Shown piece after piece: positions 13,321-28,699 of a DNA stretch of 64,000 nt. A program made the position numbers and the translations under genes. The stretch is from Zasmidium citrigriseum (taxonomy: Eukaryota > Ascomycota > Dothideomycetes > Mycosphaerellales > Mycosphaerellaceae). Positions within the stretch are counted from its first letter, which is position 1, and the number at the start of each line of letters is the position of its first letter. Location of the stretch: contig NHNW01000011.1 in NCBI GenBank assembly GCA_002786025.1, forward strand, positions 248,001 through 312,000, written 5' to 3'. The notes below the pieces were generated by a model. The model made no database searches, was not told the DNA's origin, and was given only the letters and a program-made list of their open reading frames with translations.

Positions 13321-16300
13321 ATCTCTTCTTATTAACTCTAAAGCTATTCTATAATTAGTAGCCTCTCCTAGTAATTCCTAGTATCTTACGATAAACTCGG
13401 TAGACCCTTATACTACTTTAGCGTTACTTAGCGCTAATACGGACGTTATCTATTCGGTATTACTAGTAGGTACTAATTCTAGTAGCTAGGTAGTAGAATA
13501 GGTAGTACCTCTAGACTCGCGAGTAGGTACTATAGCGAAGTTATTTACGCCGCTAGACTATATTATATATATCTTTAGCTTAGTAGGTAGTTTTCGGATT
13601 CGGCTAACGCTCTAAATCGCATCTAAAGGCGTATATATAAGTATTATTAGCTAACTACTAGCTATCTCGCCTCTTTTTAAAACCCGATTAATCTATAAGC
13701 TATTCGTCTAGGTATAGTACGCTTACGAGTTATAGAAGTAAACACCTCGAGTATAGCCGAGTTACCTTAAGATTATTATAGCTAGCGAATTTTAACTAGC
13801 TATCTCTATTATATAATCGCTAAGCGATTAGGGATAGTCCCTAGTTATAGAAGGATAATAATATTATAGTATACGCTAAAGGGTACGTAGTCTTAGCTAG
13901 AACCTAAAGCTAAGTAAGGTTCGCTTAAGCCTCTTAACCCCCTTATACTTACTATTAACTATATACGAGGTCTCTAAACTAAAGGAATATACCTTAATCC
14001 GAGCGTAGCGTACTAGCTCTAGCTAGATATAGTTCCTCTACCTTAATTATCGATAACTATAAGATTAAGCGATATCCTTTAACGACTCTAGGCGGCCGAG
14101 CCTACGTATACGTCGTAGAGTAGTAACGTAGCCTTCGATAATAGAAAGCTATACTACTTAGACTTTTCCTTTCCGTAATTATTATATATATAGTCGCTAG
14201 CGATCTATATTATTATATAGAATATCGCTAGGAATCTTGTTCTATAGTTATAAACCTTTTACTAGGCCTAGACGGGAGCGGAGGATCTAATTACTAGAAG
14301 GATCGGGAATATTAACTAGTAGAACGCTTTCTCGGGTATAGGATTCTACTCGCGAGCGGCCTAAACTAAGGTATTAGGCTACTCTATAGTACTATATTCT
14401 AGGCCTTATCCTTATCCTCGTCCTTATCCTCGTCTTTATCCTCGTACTTAACCTTACCTTTAATTACCTAACCCTAGACCCGACTCTAGAAATACTTCTT
14501 ATTTTCCTCTCGCTTAGGAACGCTCCCTATCTTATATTTTCTCCTATAGGCTAAAGCCTAGCTAAAGCTATACGTCTTTACTTTATTATTAGCTTCCTTC
14601 TACGTATATTTACCCTTACCTTCTACCCCTCTATTCTATACCTAGACGAGGTCGAGCTAATATTATTCTATATTATATTTATAGTATCTAAATTCTATAT
14701 CTTTTATCGCTAGCCGAGCGTTAATCTACCGACGGTCCTCGTCCTCCTCTCTCTATCTATAAGTTAAGTATAATAGCTAATACCGTATAGTCGTAATAGC
14801 AAAATACGGTTTATTATATACTAAGTAATAACGCTCGCGAACACGCTCTAATAATCGCTCTATAGAAGGACTAGGACTAGGTTAGTACCGAGGTATAAGC
14901 GCTAGGAGATTATTCGAATTTATCTAATCGTATCCTACGTCTAGGGTACGTATAGTATCTCTAACGACCTATACTTCGAAAGTACTAAGCGATAGGGGCT
15001 TATATTGCGGTATAGGCTACTCTAGTAGGGCTAGCTATATTTAGCCTAAATTTAGATATGTTAATACTAGGTCGAACTTATACTTTAGTTACGTACTAAT
15101 AGCTCGCTATACCTAGACTATAGTATAATATAGCCTATCCTACTATTTAGGGTCTAAGTCGTTTTCTACTAGCTATAATTTAAAGAGCGAGGCTACCTAG
15201 GCTTTTAGCGTCTTAAATACTACGTTACGCTCTATCTCCTAGCTAAACGGCCTTAGCTCTTCCTCGGGCTAATATAGGATTTACTATTTAAGATAGTCCC
15301 TTACCCCTATTCGCTTATCTATAATATCTACGCGCTCTTCGTTAGCTTAGACACGATCGATAGCTTCTTCTACTTACTATTAACTTTAGTATAGGTATTA
15401 TTACCGTCCTTAAACGCCTAAGTAACCCCTTCCTTATCCTTTATATAGAGCCTAATATAGGTCTTATACTAAAGGCGCTACGCTACCCTAGGTAAAGGTA
15501 TCTTATCTTTAGGTTAGAACGAGGATACCCTCTAGAGTCTCTCCCTAAGTAGTCTATCCTATTCCTAAGAGTAATCCTTAGCTAATATTAGGCACGTAAA
15601 GAGGATCTACTAAACTTAAGCGATACGTATCGTAAAGGACTTCTACGCCTTACTAAAGCCTAATATAGATCTACTACGAAAGCCTCCTCTATAGTCTACT
15701 CGTCGACTAGTATAGAACGACGGTTATTAACGTTTAGGATCGTATTTATAACCGATTTACGCGCTAGGGAGGTTATAGTCGAGTAGGGAATACGATAAAT
15801 GTCTAGTAGGAGGTAGGTGTTTTAGTCCTTAATAAAGGGCCTATACTAAGGGTTAACCGATTAAACTTCTAAGAGGAAAGGAGTAGAGGAGAACGAGTAG
15901 TAGCTTCCGTATTAACTCTTTCGACGCTTATCGAGAGTCCGAGATCCGCGCGTATTTAGGTAGTACTAAGTACGTAAGACATAAATAGAAGGCCTAATAA
16001 GAGTTATAGTAGATCTAAATAAATCGTCGATTAAGTATTATAAATAACCCTTACTATCTTAGCTATCTCGCTATTCGCGAATATCCTCCTCTCGTAGATC
16101 GATAAAGCGATATACTATTAGTATACGAGTTAGTAGACGAGCGGATCGAATATTAAGGTATATAAGGAAAGATATACCTCTATAATCCTATATAGTCTAA
16201 AGGTATAATCCGATTTCTATTATATAGTCGTTCTTAGTAGGCTCGCGTACTTAATTTTCCCTAGACGATTCCCCTAAGACATCTATCGTATCGGTATACT

Positions 16301-19300
16301 AATAATCGAATAGTCGTCTAAGAGCTTCGAAAATCGACGGTCCCTACGATATTCGATACTTCTTTATATATATAGTAATATCTACTATACTCTCGAGGAA
16401 GTTAGGAAGCGGGTAACGGATACTATATTAAGCTAGCTAGGCCTATTAGGTTCTAATAGGCTCGGCTAGTCGAGATTAAGTAGGGACGGTAAAGCTCTAG
16501 CGCGCGTTATCGTAAGAGACGTTCTTCTATAGTAGCTATTTCTATTTACTATTAAAGTACGACTACGGGAGGAGTAAAGTACCGTTAAACTTACTTGCTT
16601 TATTAGCCTTAAGAGTTATAGCGATCGTAAGAAAGTTAGGAGCTTTAAGAGGTACCTAAAGCTATTAGTATCTCCGAAGACATATAGGATACTAGAACGA
16701 GCTCCTTATACTAGTAGAATAAATACTACTCGAAAAGTCGTAAAGTCGTACGAGTACGTATAACTTATAACTCCGTCTCTAGTTAATAGAGTAAGGAAGC
16801 CTCTTATACGTACTACTACGATAGACGAGCTATTCCTTATAGGTCTAACGGTAGTCGATAATAATATAGTTACTAACTAGATAGCCTAGATCCGATAGAA
16901 GGTATAGGAAGCGTTATTACTCGCAAAAAAGGGAGTTTATATCCTCGAATAAGCCTAGCGCTCCTCTCTTATATCTCTAGACCTCTACGTGTATTATACT
17001 ACTATTATCGCTATCGTCTTCCTCGTTCTAGGCTTAAATCGCTTAGTCTATAGATAAGGTAGTTACTAATTCGATAGCGCTAGAAGCGGCTAGGCCTAAC
17101 TAGAGTTACGCCTCTCGAGCTATATAGACCGCGTAGGCTACGTTATAGCTAATCTATTCTAGAAGACTTTTTATATCTAAAAACGTTTTATAAGCGTAAT
17201 CCTTAAACTACCCTAACGAGAGAAAGCTACTAGTACGATCCCTAGGTAAGCTACTTATATTTAATCGATCGAAAGCGTAGTATACGTAGGTACTACTATT
17301 ATCTTTAGCTTCCGCGACTAAGAAGTGCTAGAGTAAAGACTAATAGAAGGGCGAACGTTTAGCTGTATTCTATTTATACTCTACGCGGACTAGGTCTATA
17401 ATGCCTAGTACTTTAACTACTAGATTATAGAGTAATAGAGTAATAGGATTAGGCTTAACGTATATATTTAGCTTATGTATAAGTCTTTAGGCTTCTTTTA
17501 TAAACCGCCTATATTAATCTAGTACTACTCTACTCTACGTAGTCGATATCCGTATATAGATATCCTAATCGCTCGCGCTAGAAGTAGCGCGTAGGTTCTA
17601 TCTAGTAAATACGACTTTCGTAGTAGGATTTCGATATATATACTCTTTTCCGTCGGCTTAGAATAGTTACACGAGAGTAGTATCGATATAATCGAGGTGT
17701 ACTATAAAAGGTAATAGCTAGGTAGGAGTAGTTATATATAGTAACGCTATACTACGCTTTAGCCTAGACGCCCCGAGTTCGAGGACCTTAGGGGGTATAA
17801 TCGTAACTAATTGCCGCGTCGAGGGTAGTATAAGAATATAGAAATTAGTATACGTATATTACTATATCTTAATACCTACCTAACCGAAAAGGGCTAGAAT
17901 ATACTTAACCTCGAGAGTAAGCGGGGCGCTACCTTCCTTCTTAATCCTTCTATCTACTATCGTACCTTCCTTATCTATACTCTATATATTAGTACTACCT
18001 AATAAAGGTTATAGCGCGTATTATACTCCTCGTAATAGTAACTTACTTAGCGCGTACTTGTAATTGTTCGAATACCTAAGCTTTAGCCTATATACTACGA
18101 ACTAGGGCTCCTCTACTAGTATTCTTAAGCCTTCGTAGGATAGGATATATTTTAACTAGGAGAAATCTTTATACGGGGATACTAGAGACAACTTCGAAGA
18201 TACGCGCTATTTAAGAAGAAACTACTCCTTTATAAACGACATTAAGCCCCTTTTATCGCTTATTTCGACCCCTCTATTTAGAATACGCCTATTATCGTCT
18301 ACGACCTATATAATATCTACTATAGAGGTAGTACTATTAATCTAGTAGTATAAGCTAGATAAACTAAACTAAGCTATAGATAGCTTTAGGTCCTTAATCC
18401 TATAGGGAACCCCTCTATTTAGCTCTCTAAGTATACGGAAGGTGTCCTACGTAAACGCTCGAATCGAATTATTCGTCTATAGTAGTAATACGAAATAGGC
18501 TTTCGGTTCGCGCTTATGAAACTAGAAACGTAGGTATCTACGAATAGGTTAGTTAGATCTTCTATTAGTAGTAGAGTCTAAAACTTATAGTTCTAGTATA
18601 ATAACTAATAGCGAGAATAGAGAAACCCTAGAAGGACTTTCTAGCTATATCTAGCTATAGTAGATAATATATAGCTAATCCGTAGGTAAGGTCTCTCGAA
18701 ATTAGCGGGCCTATATATTAGTCTACTATACGACTCGAAAGATAAGGGAATCGCTACGTACGTATTAGGAGCCCTCTACCCTAGCGGATCCGAATTCGTA
18801 TATAAATAACCCTACGGATAGTAGTTAGAAAGATACTCTACCCTCTTCGTATAATATCTCTCGTAGCGTAGAGTACTATACCTAGTCTTTAGTTGGAATT
18901 AGTTATATATCGATCTATCGCTAGGGCTACTATATAATATAAAGGTAGTAAGCTATAGACGTCGGCCCCTATAGTAAATATTCGTATCTTATACGTAGAT
19001 ATAAGGGACTAGTAACGTAGGAGTAGTAGTAGGGCTAGAAATTAGTCGCGAGCGTCTAGCTATATAAATAGGACGTAAGGTTCTCTAGTTATACTTATAC
19101 CTCTAAGTTCTCGCGAGAGTCGGTAAAATAGAGTAATATACTAGGGATTAGGATTAGCGTTAGTCGTTATATTATAGTAACGAAAAGGTCTCGTCCGTTA
19201 AGATTCTATAAGATTAAGCCCCGATTTATACGACTTAAGGAAAGTTACTATATAATAGCGTCTCCGTATATCGGAGATATAAGCGCTCCTAAGTATCCTA

Positions 19301-22300
19301 GTAATTTACTCGAATCTACGGTCCGCTCGTTATCCGATATATATAGATACTATATATACCTTACTTGAAAAGACTATTAATTAGGGGCGTATACGTTAGT
19401 AGTTAGGATATATACGCTAAGACGGTTTCTAATAAATAATCTATCGCGTATCCTAAACTATAGCGATCGCTATCTTAGCTAACTCGTTACGAGCTCGGAC
19501 GATATATATTCGACTCTACGCTAGAAAGTAACTATCTAGTAGGCCCTAGTTAAACTAATATTATATTTACTAAGCCTAACTAGGAAGGAAATTTTCGGGA
19601 ATCGGTTATATTTCTCTCTTTAGTAGTATACTATAACTATAAAGTCTACTTATAAGTAATATTCGTTACGACGTAGATCTTCTTATTACTACTACCCTAA
19701 CTTAACGTATTCCTTCCTACCTAGACCGCTACTCTCCTCTCTCTACTTCTCTCCCTCCTCTTCTTACTACTCCTCCTCCTCCTTCTTCTTATCCTCGCTA
19801 TCGCTACGTCTATCTTCCTTTATAGCGTATATAGCCTCGATACGAATTAGTCTCTCGTTAATCGATTACTTAGTCGAGTAGCGGGTAGAAGCTTTATTTA
19901 AGTATTAGTAAGAGTCGAGCGAGTCGCGAAAGTTCTTTCTTACGCGTTAGTACTACGCCTATTTTATCCTTAAGAGTCGTTAGGTACTTTACTATATAGT
20001 TTACGTTCTATAAATCCTTTTAACCGATTAGCTCGAAGCGGTCTAATAGCGACTTCGTCGTTAGCTTATCGACCGTCTAATTACTCGCCTTAGTAACCTT
20101 TTTTACTTCCTTTACTTCGTTAAAATCCCTTATAGCGCTAAATAGATACTCGTTTAGATCGTCTAGTAAGCTATCTTCTATATCCTTAGGTTAAAGGGAT
20201 TTACGAGGAATCTTCGCGATAGATCTAGCGACCGATACTAGATTACGTTAGTCTAGAAGCGATAAGGCCTAATAGAGAGACTTACCTTCCTCGGTCGTAG
20301 ACCTACTACGTTAAGTAGCCTTAGTACGCTTAGTTAAGGTTAATATTCTCTAACGCTTAGACGGCTACTATAACTACGGCTACTACTACCGCTTACGCTT
20401 CCCTCTACGCGGGACGTAAAGTCCCTTATTAGGATCGAGCCTCTCCGTATTATACTCTTCGTCCTTTTCGATAGTAGGTATAACTATCTATAGGACAAAG
20501 TCTAAATCCTTACGGTTATCTTACTCTTCTAGAGTATTTAACTCTTCCGCTAATAAAACGGCTTCTCCTTCTTCTATATTCTTACTATCGCCTTACTCTT
20601 TTAGATTCTCTAGATTTTCTACTAGTAAATCGACTTCTTCCTCTATATCCTCTATATTAACGTCTTCGTCGCTATTATTAAGCTAGATACTAGTCTATCC
20701 GATATCTATAGCGCTAGCCTCTATATTAACGTAGGGGTCGTATAAAGACGTAACTTTAATAATTATCTTAGCTACTATTACTCCGTTTAATTCGATATCG
20801 ACGACTTACTATTATCCTAGCCGAGCTCGAGTTCCTTATCGCTAGAGTCGCTACTTAGAACGATAGGGTACTCGTAGCTTCTCTATAGAGTAGGAATAGG
20901 GTCGTAGCGGCCGGGAGGCGGGGAATCGTTATTATCGTTTATATTATTCGAAGCCGTTAGAGGCGATACTCTAAGAATATTATATAGGAGATAGAAGATA
21001 ATCTAGCGGTAAAGTCGGATCTCTATTAACGCTTACTATATAACGACTATTATATTTATAAATAGCGGAGAGTAAATAGGCCGTTATCGTGTATCTAAGT
21101 ACTATACTACGCCTTCGTTTACCGTTAGTTAAACGTACGCCGCTAGCTCGCGGATATATCTATTACCTAATAGAAGTAGGCCTAACTACGTAACGATAGA
21201 GTCCTATACGGTAGCTAAATATAAAGCGAAACTACTATACTATTCGCTTACTATATTTACTATAATAGCTAGAGTCGATAGGCGTCGATAGCGAGGTAAA
21301 GTCGCTAGAAGGTTATACTAGTACTAGCCTATTAAAGCTAAATCTATCGTCTCTTTCCCGGGTATATAGGGCTTATAAACTTACTAGTATATCGAATCTA
21401 ACTATTAGTATAGGAGAGCTATAAGCGCTTATAATATATATAAGTATCGGGCGGCTACTACTAGCGTCTAAGTCTATCGCTAACCTAGCGGCGTATATAC
21501 GGGCTCGGACGAGCCTTACGGATAAAGCCTTAAAGCCTTACGTATAGATTTCCCTCTCGATAAACTTTCGATAAAGACTAATCGTAGGTAATTAAGTCTA
21601 GTACTCTAGTAAAGTAGAAAGATATCTTATAGGTACGCGCTTATTTAGAGTAAGCTCTTTTTCGCGGAGATACTCGTAATATAGAGGGAGGCGTCGATAG
21701 GGAGTAGTAATTTAAAGACAAGTCGAGGGTTAAAGTAAGACGCTCCGAGATATTGTACGTTAGTAACTTAGTATACTATTACTAGCTAGTTAGAGGTTAG
21801 AGACGTAGCGTAACGTAAGATCTTTTTTTAGAATAACGTACTCTAACCTCGTAGCTTTAGTACCTATATATATACGACTCCTCGTCGTAGTTACCTTTAT
21901 CTTATAGGCGCGACTATAACTATTTAACGTCTTCGACATATTAGAGCCTCTTAGCGTCGTTAGCTAATAGATTACGAATCGTAGTACGCTCTACGAGGGC
22001 GATATCTTCTCTATCCTCTAATACTCCCCTTAGGTAGTTCGTTCCTTCGAGTTCGCTATTAGCGATAGCGGGGTAGATTATTCTTCTTCTATAGGATACT
22101 CTCCTAATATTATATTCTTAGACCGATTCTAGTACTACTATAACCGCTAAGCGATTCCTAATAAGCGTAAGACACTTATACCGTTCGAAGTTAAGAGTAT
22201 AGTTTATTTAAAAAGTAGAGAGTAATAATATATTATAATACGCTATTAGCTATATTATATAGCCTTTTATATTAGGGTCTACGTAGTAAATCTAGCGTTT

Positions 22301-25300
22301 ATAGACGTTATTCTAAACTATTATTAGAAGTTGGACCTCCTCGAGTAGTATTATAGCTATACGGATTATAGTTAGGAAGTATCGATTAACGTAACGAGGG
22401 TCTTATAGCTTCTACTAAGTACTTATAGATACCTAGACTTGTACTTAGCGCTATACCGCCTCCCCCGGTTAATATTATTAGAAGTAATTAAACGTATTTA
22501 GCGCTATATCTAGAGTAATAGTAAGGAGACGTACGTAAATCTATAGACTAGTGTCCCTTTTAATAGATAGCTACTAGCGACAACATCGTCTATAAGCTAC
22601 TTCTATCCTCTAGAAGACTCGGGTTATTTTATAGCGTTCTAAGCTCTTTATTTAATCTTCGAAGGTATACGAGGCAATTAAGACATCGAATTTCGCGTAG
22701 ACCTCGTTAGGCTCTAGCTAAGGTTAGCTAACTTTAAGTTTTTACTTCCTACTCGATAGGTCTTCGTCTAGTATAAGATTAACGATATCCTACGCGCTAT
22801 AGGGAATTAGATAGAGAGAGTGTCTATTACTCGTAGTAACGAGTCTCGAGGGTAGTACTTTAATACTAATAATAGGTACAAAGTACTACTTTACCGCGTA
22901 GGTGTAGCTTAACTAAACCTAGATTTAATTTTCTCTAGTACTAGTTTCGAACTTATTAAAAGCGATTTTTCTTCTTTATCCTAGAATACGAGATCCCTAA
23001 TAAATTCTATACGACCTACGAGAAGGATATAAGCTTTACGCTCGATAAGTTCTAAAAGTATAGGATCGATTTCGATAATAATAGTACGTAGGCGAATCGT
23101 ATTGCCGAGATTATTAAGTCTAACCCCTAACCTCGTCGAGTCTCGAGACTAGTATAAGAGGTAAGAGAAGCTCTAGGAGACGAGCTAAAGAAATCGTATA
23201 TACCCTATAAGAGGGTAAGACTATCTAGGGCTAAGACCTAGCGAAACGTCCCTAGGTAGCGAGAGTACTTTAAGATTATCTATAAGAAGTATCGTACGTT
23301 CTTCTACTCGCTTTAAGGCGAGTTTACGCGTAGGTTAGTCTCGCCTATATCTATACTAGTAGAAAGTACTAACTATTAGTAGGGGCTTAGGACTACTTAT
23401 CGCTCTCTCTTAAAACTATCCCTTTAGTAATTACGCGATATACCGCTTTACTTGGACTATATAGTAGCGGGTAGCGTTTATAGCTACTAGTAGGCTACCT
23501 ACGTTTATCTTAGACCTCCTACCTAGTACTAATATACTACCTATCTACTTCTACTTATAATATATAGAGATAGACTTTCGAGGACCTAGCGTTACTAGTC
23601 CTTAGTTCTAGCGCCTCGATTCGACTAACGTCTATCGTCTAGTAATCTAGGATCTATCTAGGCCTAAGAGTAAACGTATCTCTCTAGCGGTAATACTAAT
23701 AGACGACTTTCGCCCTATAGAGTACTAGATTTAGACCTAGTAAAATAACCTCGACCTCGCTAATAGCGATAAGATACTAGAGAACACACCTAATATATTA
23801 TTAATCCTATCTACTAGACGGTTCGCTACTATATATACTATATACTTACGAGGTCCTTTAGCTTTAGAGCGGACCTATTAGAACTACCTCGCTAATCTAC
23901 TCTATCTATTTCTTAGCTACTAAGTCTTCGAGTATCCTACGTAACTTCGGCGCTAGCTCGTATAGTATCGCTATAGCCTTCGAGATTCTTACGTACGCCT
24001 TATTTAGGAATATATAAACATTTCGGAGCCTATCGACCCTATTAAGTAGTAGCGTAATAATAACGATATATTCTCTTAAAGTAAATAAGTTAGACTATAT
24101 ATATATAACTACTAAGATAGTTTATTCTAGGTATTTCTAGATGTTCTTAGACACTAACTTAATACTTCCTTAGTCTATCTCTAACCTATTTAGTATCGAA
24201 GGAATCTATTAGTTAAATAGCTTTTACGTCTTATTATAGTACTCCTTATCCGCTACTTAACGCCTTTTCTCCTCTAGTAAAAGCTACGAGTCGTCGGCGC
24301 TATAGGCTATAGTAGATTAGAAGGTTATTCCGTCGTCTTTTTCCCCGTTACTAGCTAGTTCCGAAGTAGGAGTACTATCTACTAATTTGCTCTACTCCTT
24401 TCCCTTCTCTCCCCCTTTCGAAACCTAGCTCCTACGCTCGTCTACTTCCTTATATCTATCCGTCTTAGGTGCTTCTTATTTAGATTCCGCCTATATCTAA
24501 TCTAGGCGATAGTCTGCTCGAGGAATAATTAGTAGCGCCTACTTAGATAGTATAGGGTATAGTAGTACTCTAGGGTATATTAACGGCGTTATAGTCGGGG
24601 GGCGTAGTAGTAGAAATTTAGCTTCGTAGTACTTAACTAGTACGTCTAGCGTACCCTTTATAACGGAGCGAGTAAGTATAGTCTAGTTATTAAAGGTGTC
24701 TACGATAGCGTCGATCGCGCTTATAAACTCCTAATATAGCTCCTCTCTCGACTCCTAATATTTAGCTCGATATTTATTAAGAGTTTTCGATATTTTATAG
24801 CTTCTGTCTCTTATTCTCGAACCCTAGCCCTTAAGGTTATCCCTCTTATAGTCGTCTTCTACTAAAGAGTAGATATCGAGGATTTAGGGTATAAGTATAG
24901 TAAGCGCGCTAAGGATATAATAGTACTTCTCTATAGAGACCCCTTACGTTACTCGATAGAAGCTAATTAGGTTATCTTTTACCTACTACTCTAGTAGAAT
25001 AACCTTCTCGTCCTCTCGGAGCTCTTAATCCGCGTCTTACTACGTATTAGTAGCGTCGTACTTATTACTATTAGATAAATACTCGCTCGACTCGCGTTAC
25101 TCTAGCTAATAGCTATTAGATCCCGAGAGGTAGAACGAATTTAGTAACTAGAGCCTCCTACTCCGACTCTAGTCGCCTATAGAGCCTATAGAGTTCCTCT
25201 ATAAGTATATACGGCGTAAGTAGCCTTTCGTATCTATAAAGATATATAGAGGTAGTAACGCGATATCTAGCGGGCTAATATTAGACTACCTCGTTGTCTT

Positions 25301-26795
25301 ATTTATCGATATTAACTATAAGATATCCTAGGGCGACGCTAGTATTATTAGACTACTACGGGAACCGTTAAATACGCTACTCCTAAACGCTATACGAGGA
25401 TAGGCTATAGCGCTATATTGAAACTCCGCCTAATAATCTAGATATAGAATAACGAACGCGGCCGTACTCTATCCCCCGTCTTAGTCTTAGACTAGTAAGG
25501 GTAGAGCTTAAGGCATAATTAACGGATCGCGTAGAATTAATTACTATAGTTACTCTAATACTAATCGCTACTAGGTAATAGGCGTATTATATTAAGGATA
25601 TAGCTCGTAATACGGCGGTAATACCCGCTACTAGCGTTACTCCCTCTCGTTAAGAATCTCTAGTATAGCTACTTTAACGTTTTCCCTAGTATCTAATATA
25701 CTAAGATACTTCTAGTCGACTAGTAGGTAGGAGACCGTAGAGAGATTTAGAGACGGTTAGGCGTTATAATTAAAGGGAATAAGGGCGCTTCTCTTAATAA
25801 TTAGCTTCCTTCTTCCTTAGTACTATACGTTACCTCGCTATTACTTTTATACCTTTCGATTATTAGCCTTACTACTCTATTGGAATTTTAATATAGGCCG
25901 CTAACAACTATTCCTTATTACTAATAAGAGCTATTCCGACGCTAATACCTATAGATAAAATAAGCGGTAGTAAGAAGGCCGAAAGGGTATAGAAGATAAT
26001 TATAAGAATATATAGTATTCGGTTAAAGCTATGTTTTATCGCGATAACTAAGTTATTTAGAGGTAAGATTTTATCTAGTTATTAAACGCTATAGCTTTAA
26101 TACTTTTACTTTAACTGTCCTTATAACTAGTTTTCCTTATTTCGCCTACGACCCTTAAGGTTAGTTAATATATTCTAAATTCCTATACTTCCTTATAAGA
26201 GCTTCCTCTAGCGCTAGCTTATTTTAGCGCTATCTCTCCTATATCTAAAGTCCTCGGTAGGCAAGTTAAAGATTTCGACGAAAGGAGTTCTCTCGTTAAG
26301 TATACCTTCGTTAAGTAGCCGCTATAACTCTAGTAGACGAATATCCTCCTTAATATACTATAGATTCTCTTTATAGTCTCGTATCTAATTAAAGGTTACT
26401 AATAAGGTAGGAAATTTCGCGTCTAAAGTAGTATTAACTAAGACCTCTAGAGGCGTCGCTCGCGAGTCGGCTTTTATGTCGCTACTAGCTATACTATTAG
26501 CCGTTTGTCTTACGATAGCTTCTATCTACTCTTACCTCGTTTGGGAATTTGTATAGTTTAGCTTCTAACTTAGAGTCTATTTAGACGGAGGGCTTAAGGG
26601 CGGAGTATCTAGTTTAAGGGGCGATAAAGACGAGAGGAGCGGAGGCTAGTAGCTCTTCTCTACTATCTCGTCGGAGTATAATATAGTCGTTTAAAGCTAA
26701 CTTACCCTCTACTATAATATATAGCTCGTTACCTCCTAATCTATACTTTTTATCTATAATATAAAGGCTATACGTCTAGTAAACTATCCGTAAAA

Positions 26796-26855
26796 TCTTG
26801 TATTATGAATCTATTATTATTGTGTTATATTATTAGGGACATACAAAGTAAACGA
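26796..26855. other. Patch that escaped RIP inside the island
   Basis: About 60 bases contain several TpG and CpA (CTTGTA, TATGAA, ATTGTG, GTG, GACATA, TACAAA), against roughly one per 75 bases in the first 300 bases of the island. The patch is A+T-rich and has no coding look. It may be single-copy DNA at a seam between two repeated units, or an insertion younger than the RIP. Confidence 0.5.
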
Positions 26856-27329
26856 ACGTACGAGAAGCGGCTTAGAATAAGCGGGAGTTATTATAGGAGG
26901 TCTACTTATACTATTAGTCTAAGAAAGTATAGGATAGGTAGCTTTAGTCTTAGTACGCGATTATTATAGGCTAGGCGTTACACTACTATAACGTTATCTA
27001 TTAAGACGTACTACGATAATAGGGCGAAGGAGGAGATAAGTACCTTTATTTATATATAGAGCCTATCTAATCCTAATCTTCGTAGCCCCTTACTATTTAT
27101 ACTCTATAAGCGCCTAGCTCGCTACTTCTTATACAGACCTATATTCCTAATACCTTAGTCGTCGCTAAGTATATTTAAAACTCTTATAATAATACTCGCT
27201 CCTTATAATTAGAGGCCTTTACGTTATCCCCGTATCCCCTTTATTAAGGACTTCGGGGGATCTATACTCGATTACCTATCTCTATCCTATTATTGCCCCT
27301 CTAATTTAGCTCTAGTACGTTTTTAAGGA

Positions 27330-28167
27330 AGGATATAACTTATATATACCTACTTCGTAGACGCTAGGATAACTACCTTTCGAGCTAGGCCTAGAAGTTA
27401 GCCTCGTCCTCGTTCTACTACTACTTAATAGTACCCTCGCTTAATTTCCCTACCTTATAAATAGCCTCTACTACTATATCTTTAAAGCCGCGGTTAGTTA
27501 TCTCGCTACCTTCGCGAGCGTCTTACTTATTAGGCTAACTAAATATCGGGACCTTAATATATACTATAAGCTCGCGAATCCCGCGAAAGCCTATAGTCTC
27601 TAGGTTACGGAGTAGCTATATCTAGTCGTTAGCTAGATTAGCGTACTTAATATCCCTCTAGTCGTAATTCTCGTTATACTCGAGACCTAGTTCGTCGCCC
27701 TTAGAAGGGACTAGATATATCTCTAGATTCTTAATTAAGCTAGTAATATAGCGTAGTAGAAGTTATAGGTAAAATATATTAGTCGTTAGCTAGTCTTTAT
27801 TATTTTCTTTACTCTAGCTCTAGTATTTAGTATAGAGGCTATACTAAAACGTCTATCTACCTCTCGGAAGATAGACGAACTCGTTATAGCGTTTCTAGCT
27901 AGATACGATAGCTTCCCTTATAGTAAACTTATATTAGTAATTACTATAGAAGACTTCTAATAGCTCGGTATACTATTAATAGTTTACGAGTAGGAGATTT
28001 ATATCGAGAGGAGACCTATTTATATTTTTAGTAATATATTAGTCTAGACTTTCGGTTAGGTAATATCTAGCTAACGCTAGTAAGGATAGATACTTAAAGA
28101 TTCGTACGCGAAGCTCGGCTAAGAGTTCTAGGAATAAAGACGTACTTTCCGTTAGCGCGGCTATTAT
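27330..28167 (-). pseudogene. RIP-mutated F-box-like gene
   Basis: A minus-strand frame from about 28,167 down to about 27,330 is open except for TAA/TAG. Near its N-terminus it shows the pattern of the large fungal F-box-like families: LLAELRVRIFKYLSLLALA (Leu from Pro by RIP gives LPAELR), then PLDINLLLVNY, YTELLEVFY and YKFT. Such proteins often act as substrate receptors for SCF ubiquitin ligases, but many are uncharacterised. Further on are DQLTTNI, a KNLEI segment and an acidic patch. The register holds for about 280 codons and is lost beyond 27,330. Start and end are approximate because ATG is mutated. Confidence 0.55.
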
Positions 28168-28699
28168 AGGGGAGTAGTAAGGGCTCGTCGAGAGGTAAGA
28201 ATACTAGCCCCGGGTTTTATAGCTCTTATTATTAATTAGAAGGTAAGAGAAAGTTTATTCGGGGATCTAGAAATATAAAGGCTACGCGCGTAAGTCTTAA
28301 TATAGTACTAGATTAATACGGCGATAGTTCTCTTTACGTTACGGAGTCCGAGAGATAAAATGTCTTTATATTAGTAGAGTCTCCTCTTATTACGTAAGTA
28401 GGCGTTAGTAGCTAGTATATAGTAAATAAGCTAGGAAGCTATAAAAGAGCTATTCTAATAGATTATACGGTAAAGTAAGCTTAACTAATAATCTATCCTA
28501 GTACTTAGCGAGCTATAGGGTCGAGGGCTATAAAATACCTAGGAATACTAAAGATTACGAGTACGTAAGATTAAGGATATAAAGTAAGCGAGGTATAACC
28601 TATAAGACATAGTAGCCTAGGATTCTACTAGTCTATCTCTAAACCTCGAAGCACTCTTCTAATTATACTCTACTAACGTCTAGACTATTATTTTATATA

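Noticed and set aside
19735..19800. Polypyrimidine tract as a regulatory element
   Set aside because: It lies inside the RIP island; it probably encodes an Arg/Ser/Lys-rich stretch on the minus strand. CpC and CpT are not RIP targets, so such tracts simply persist.
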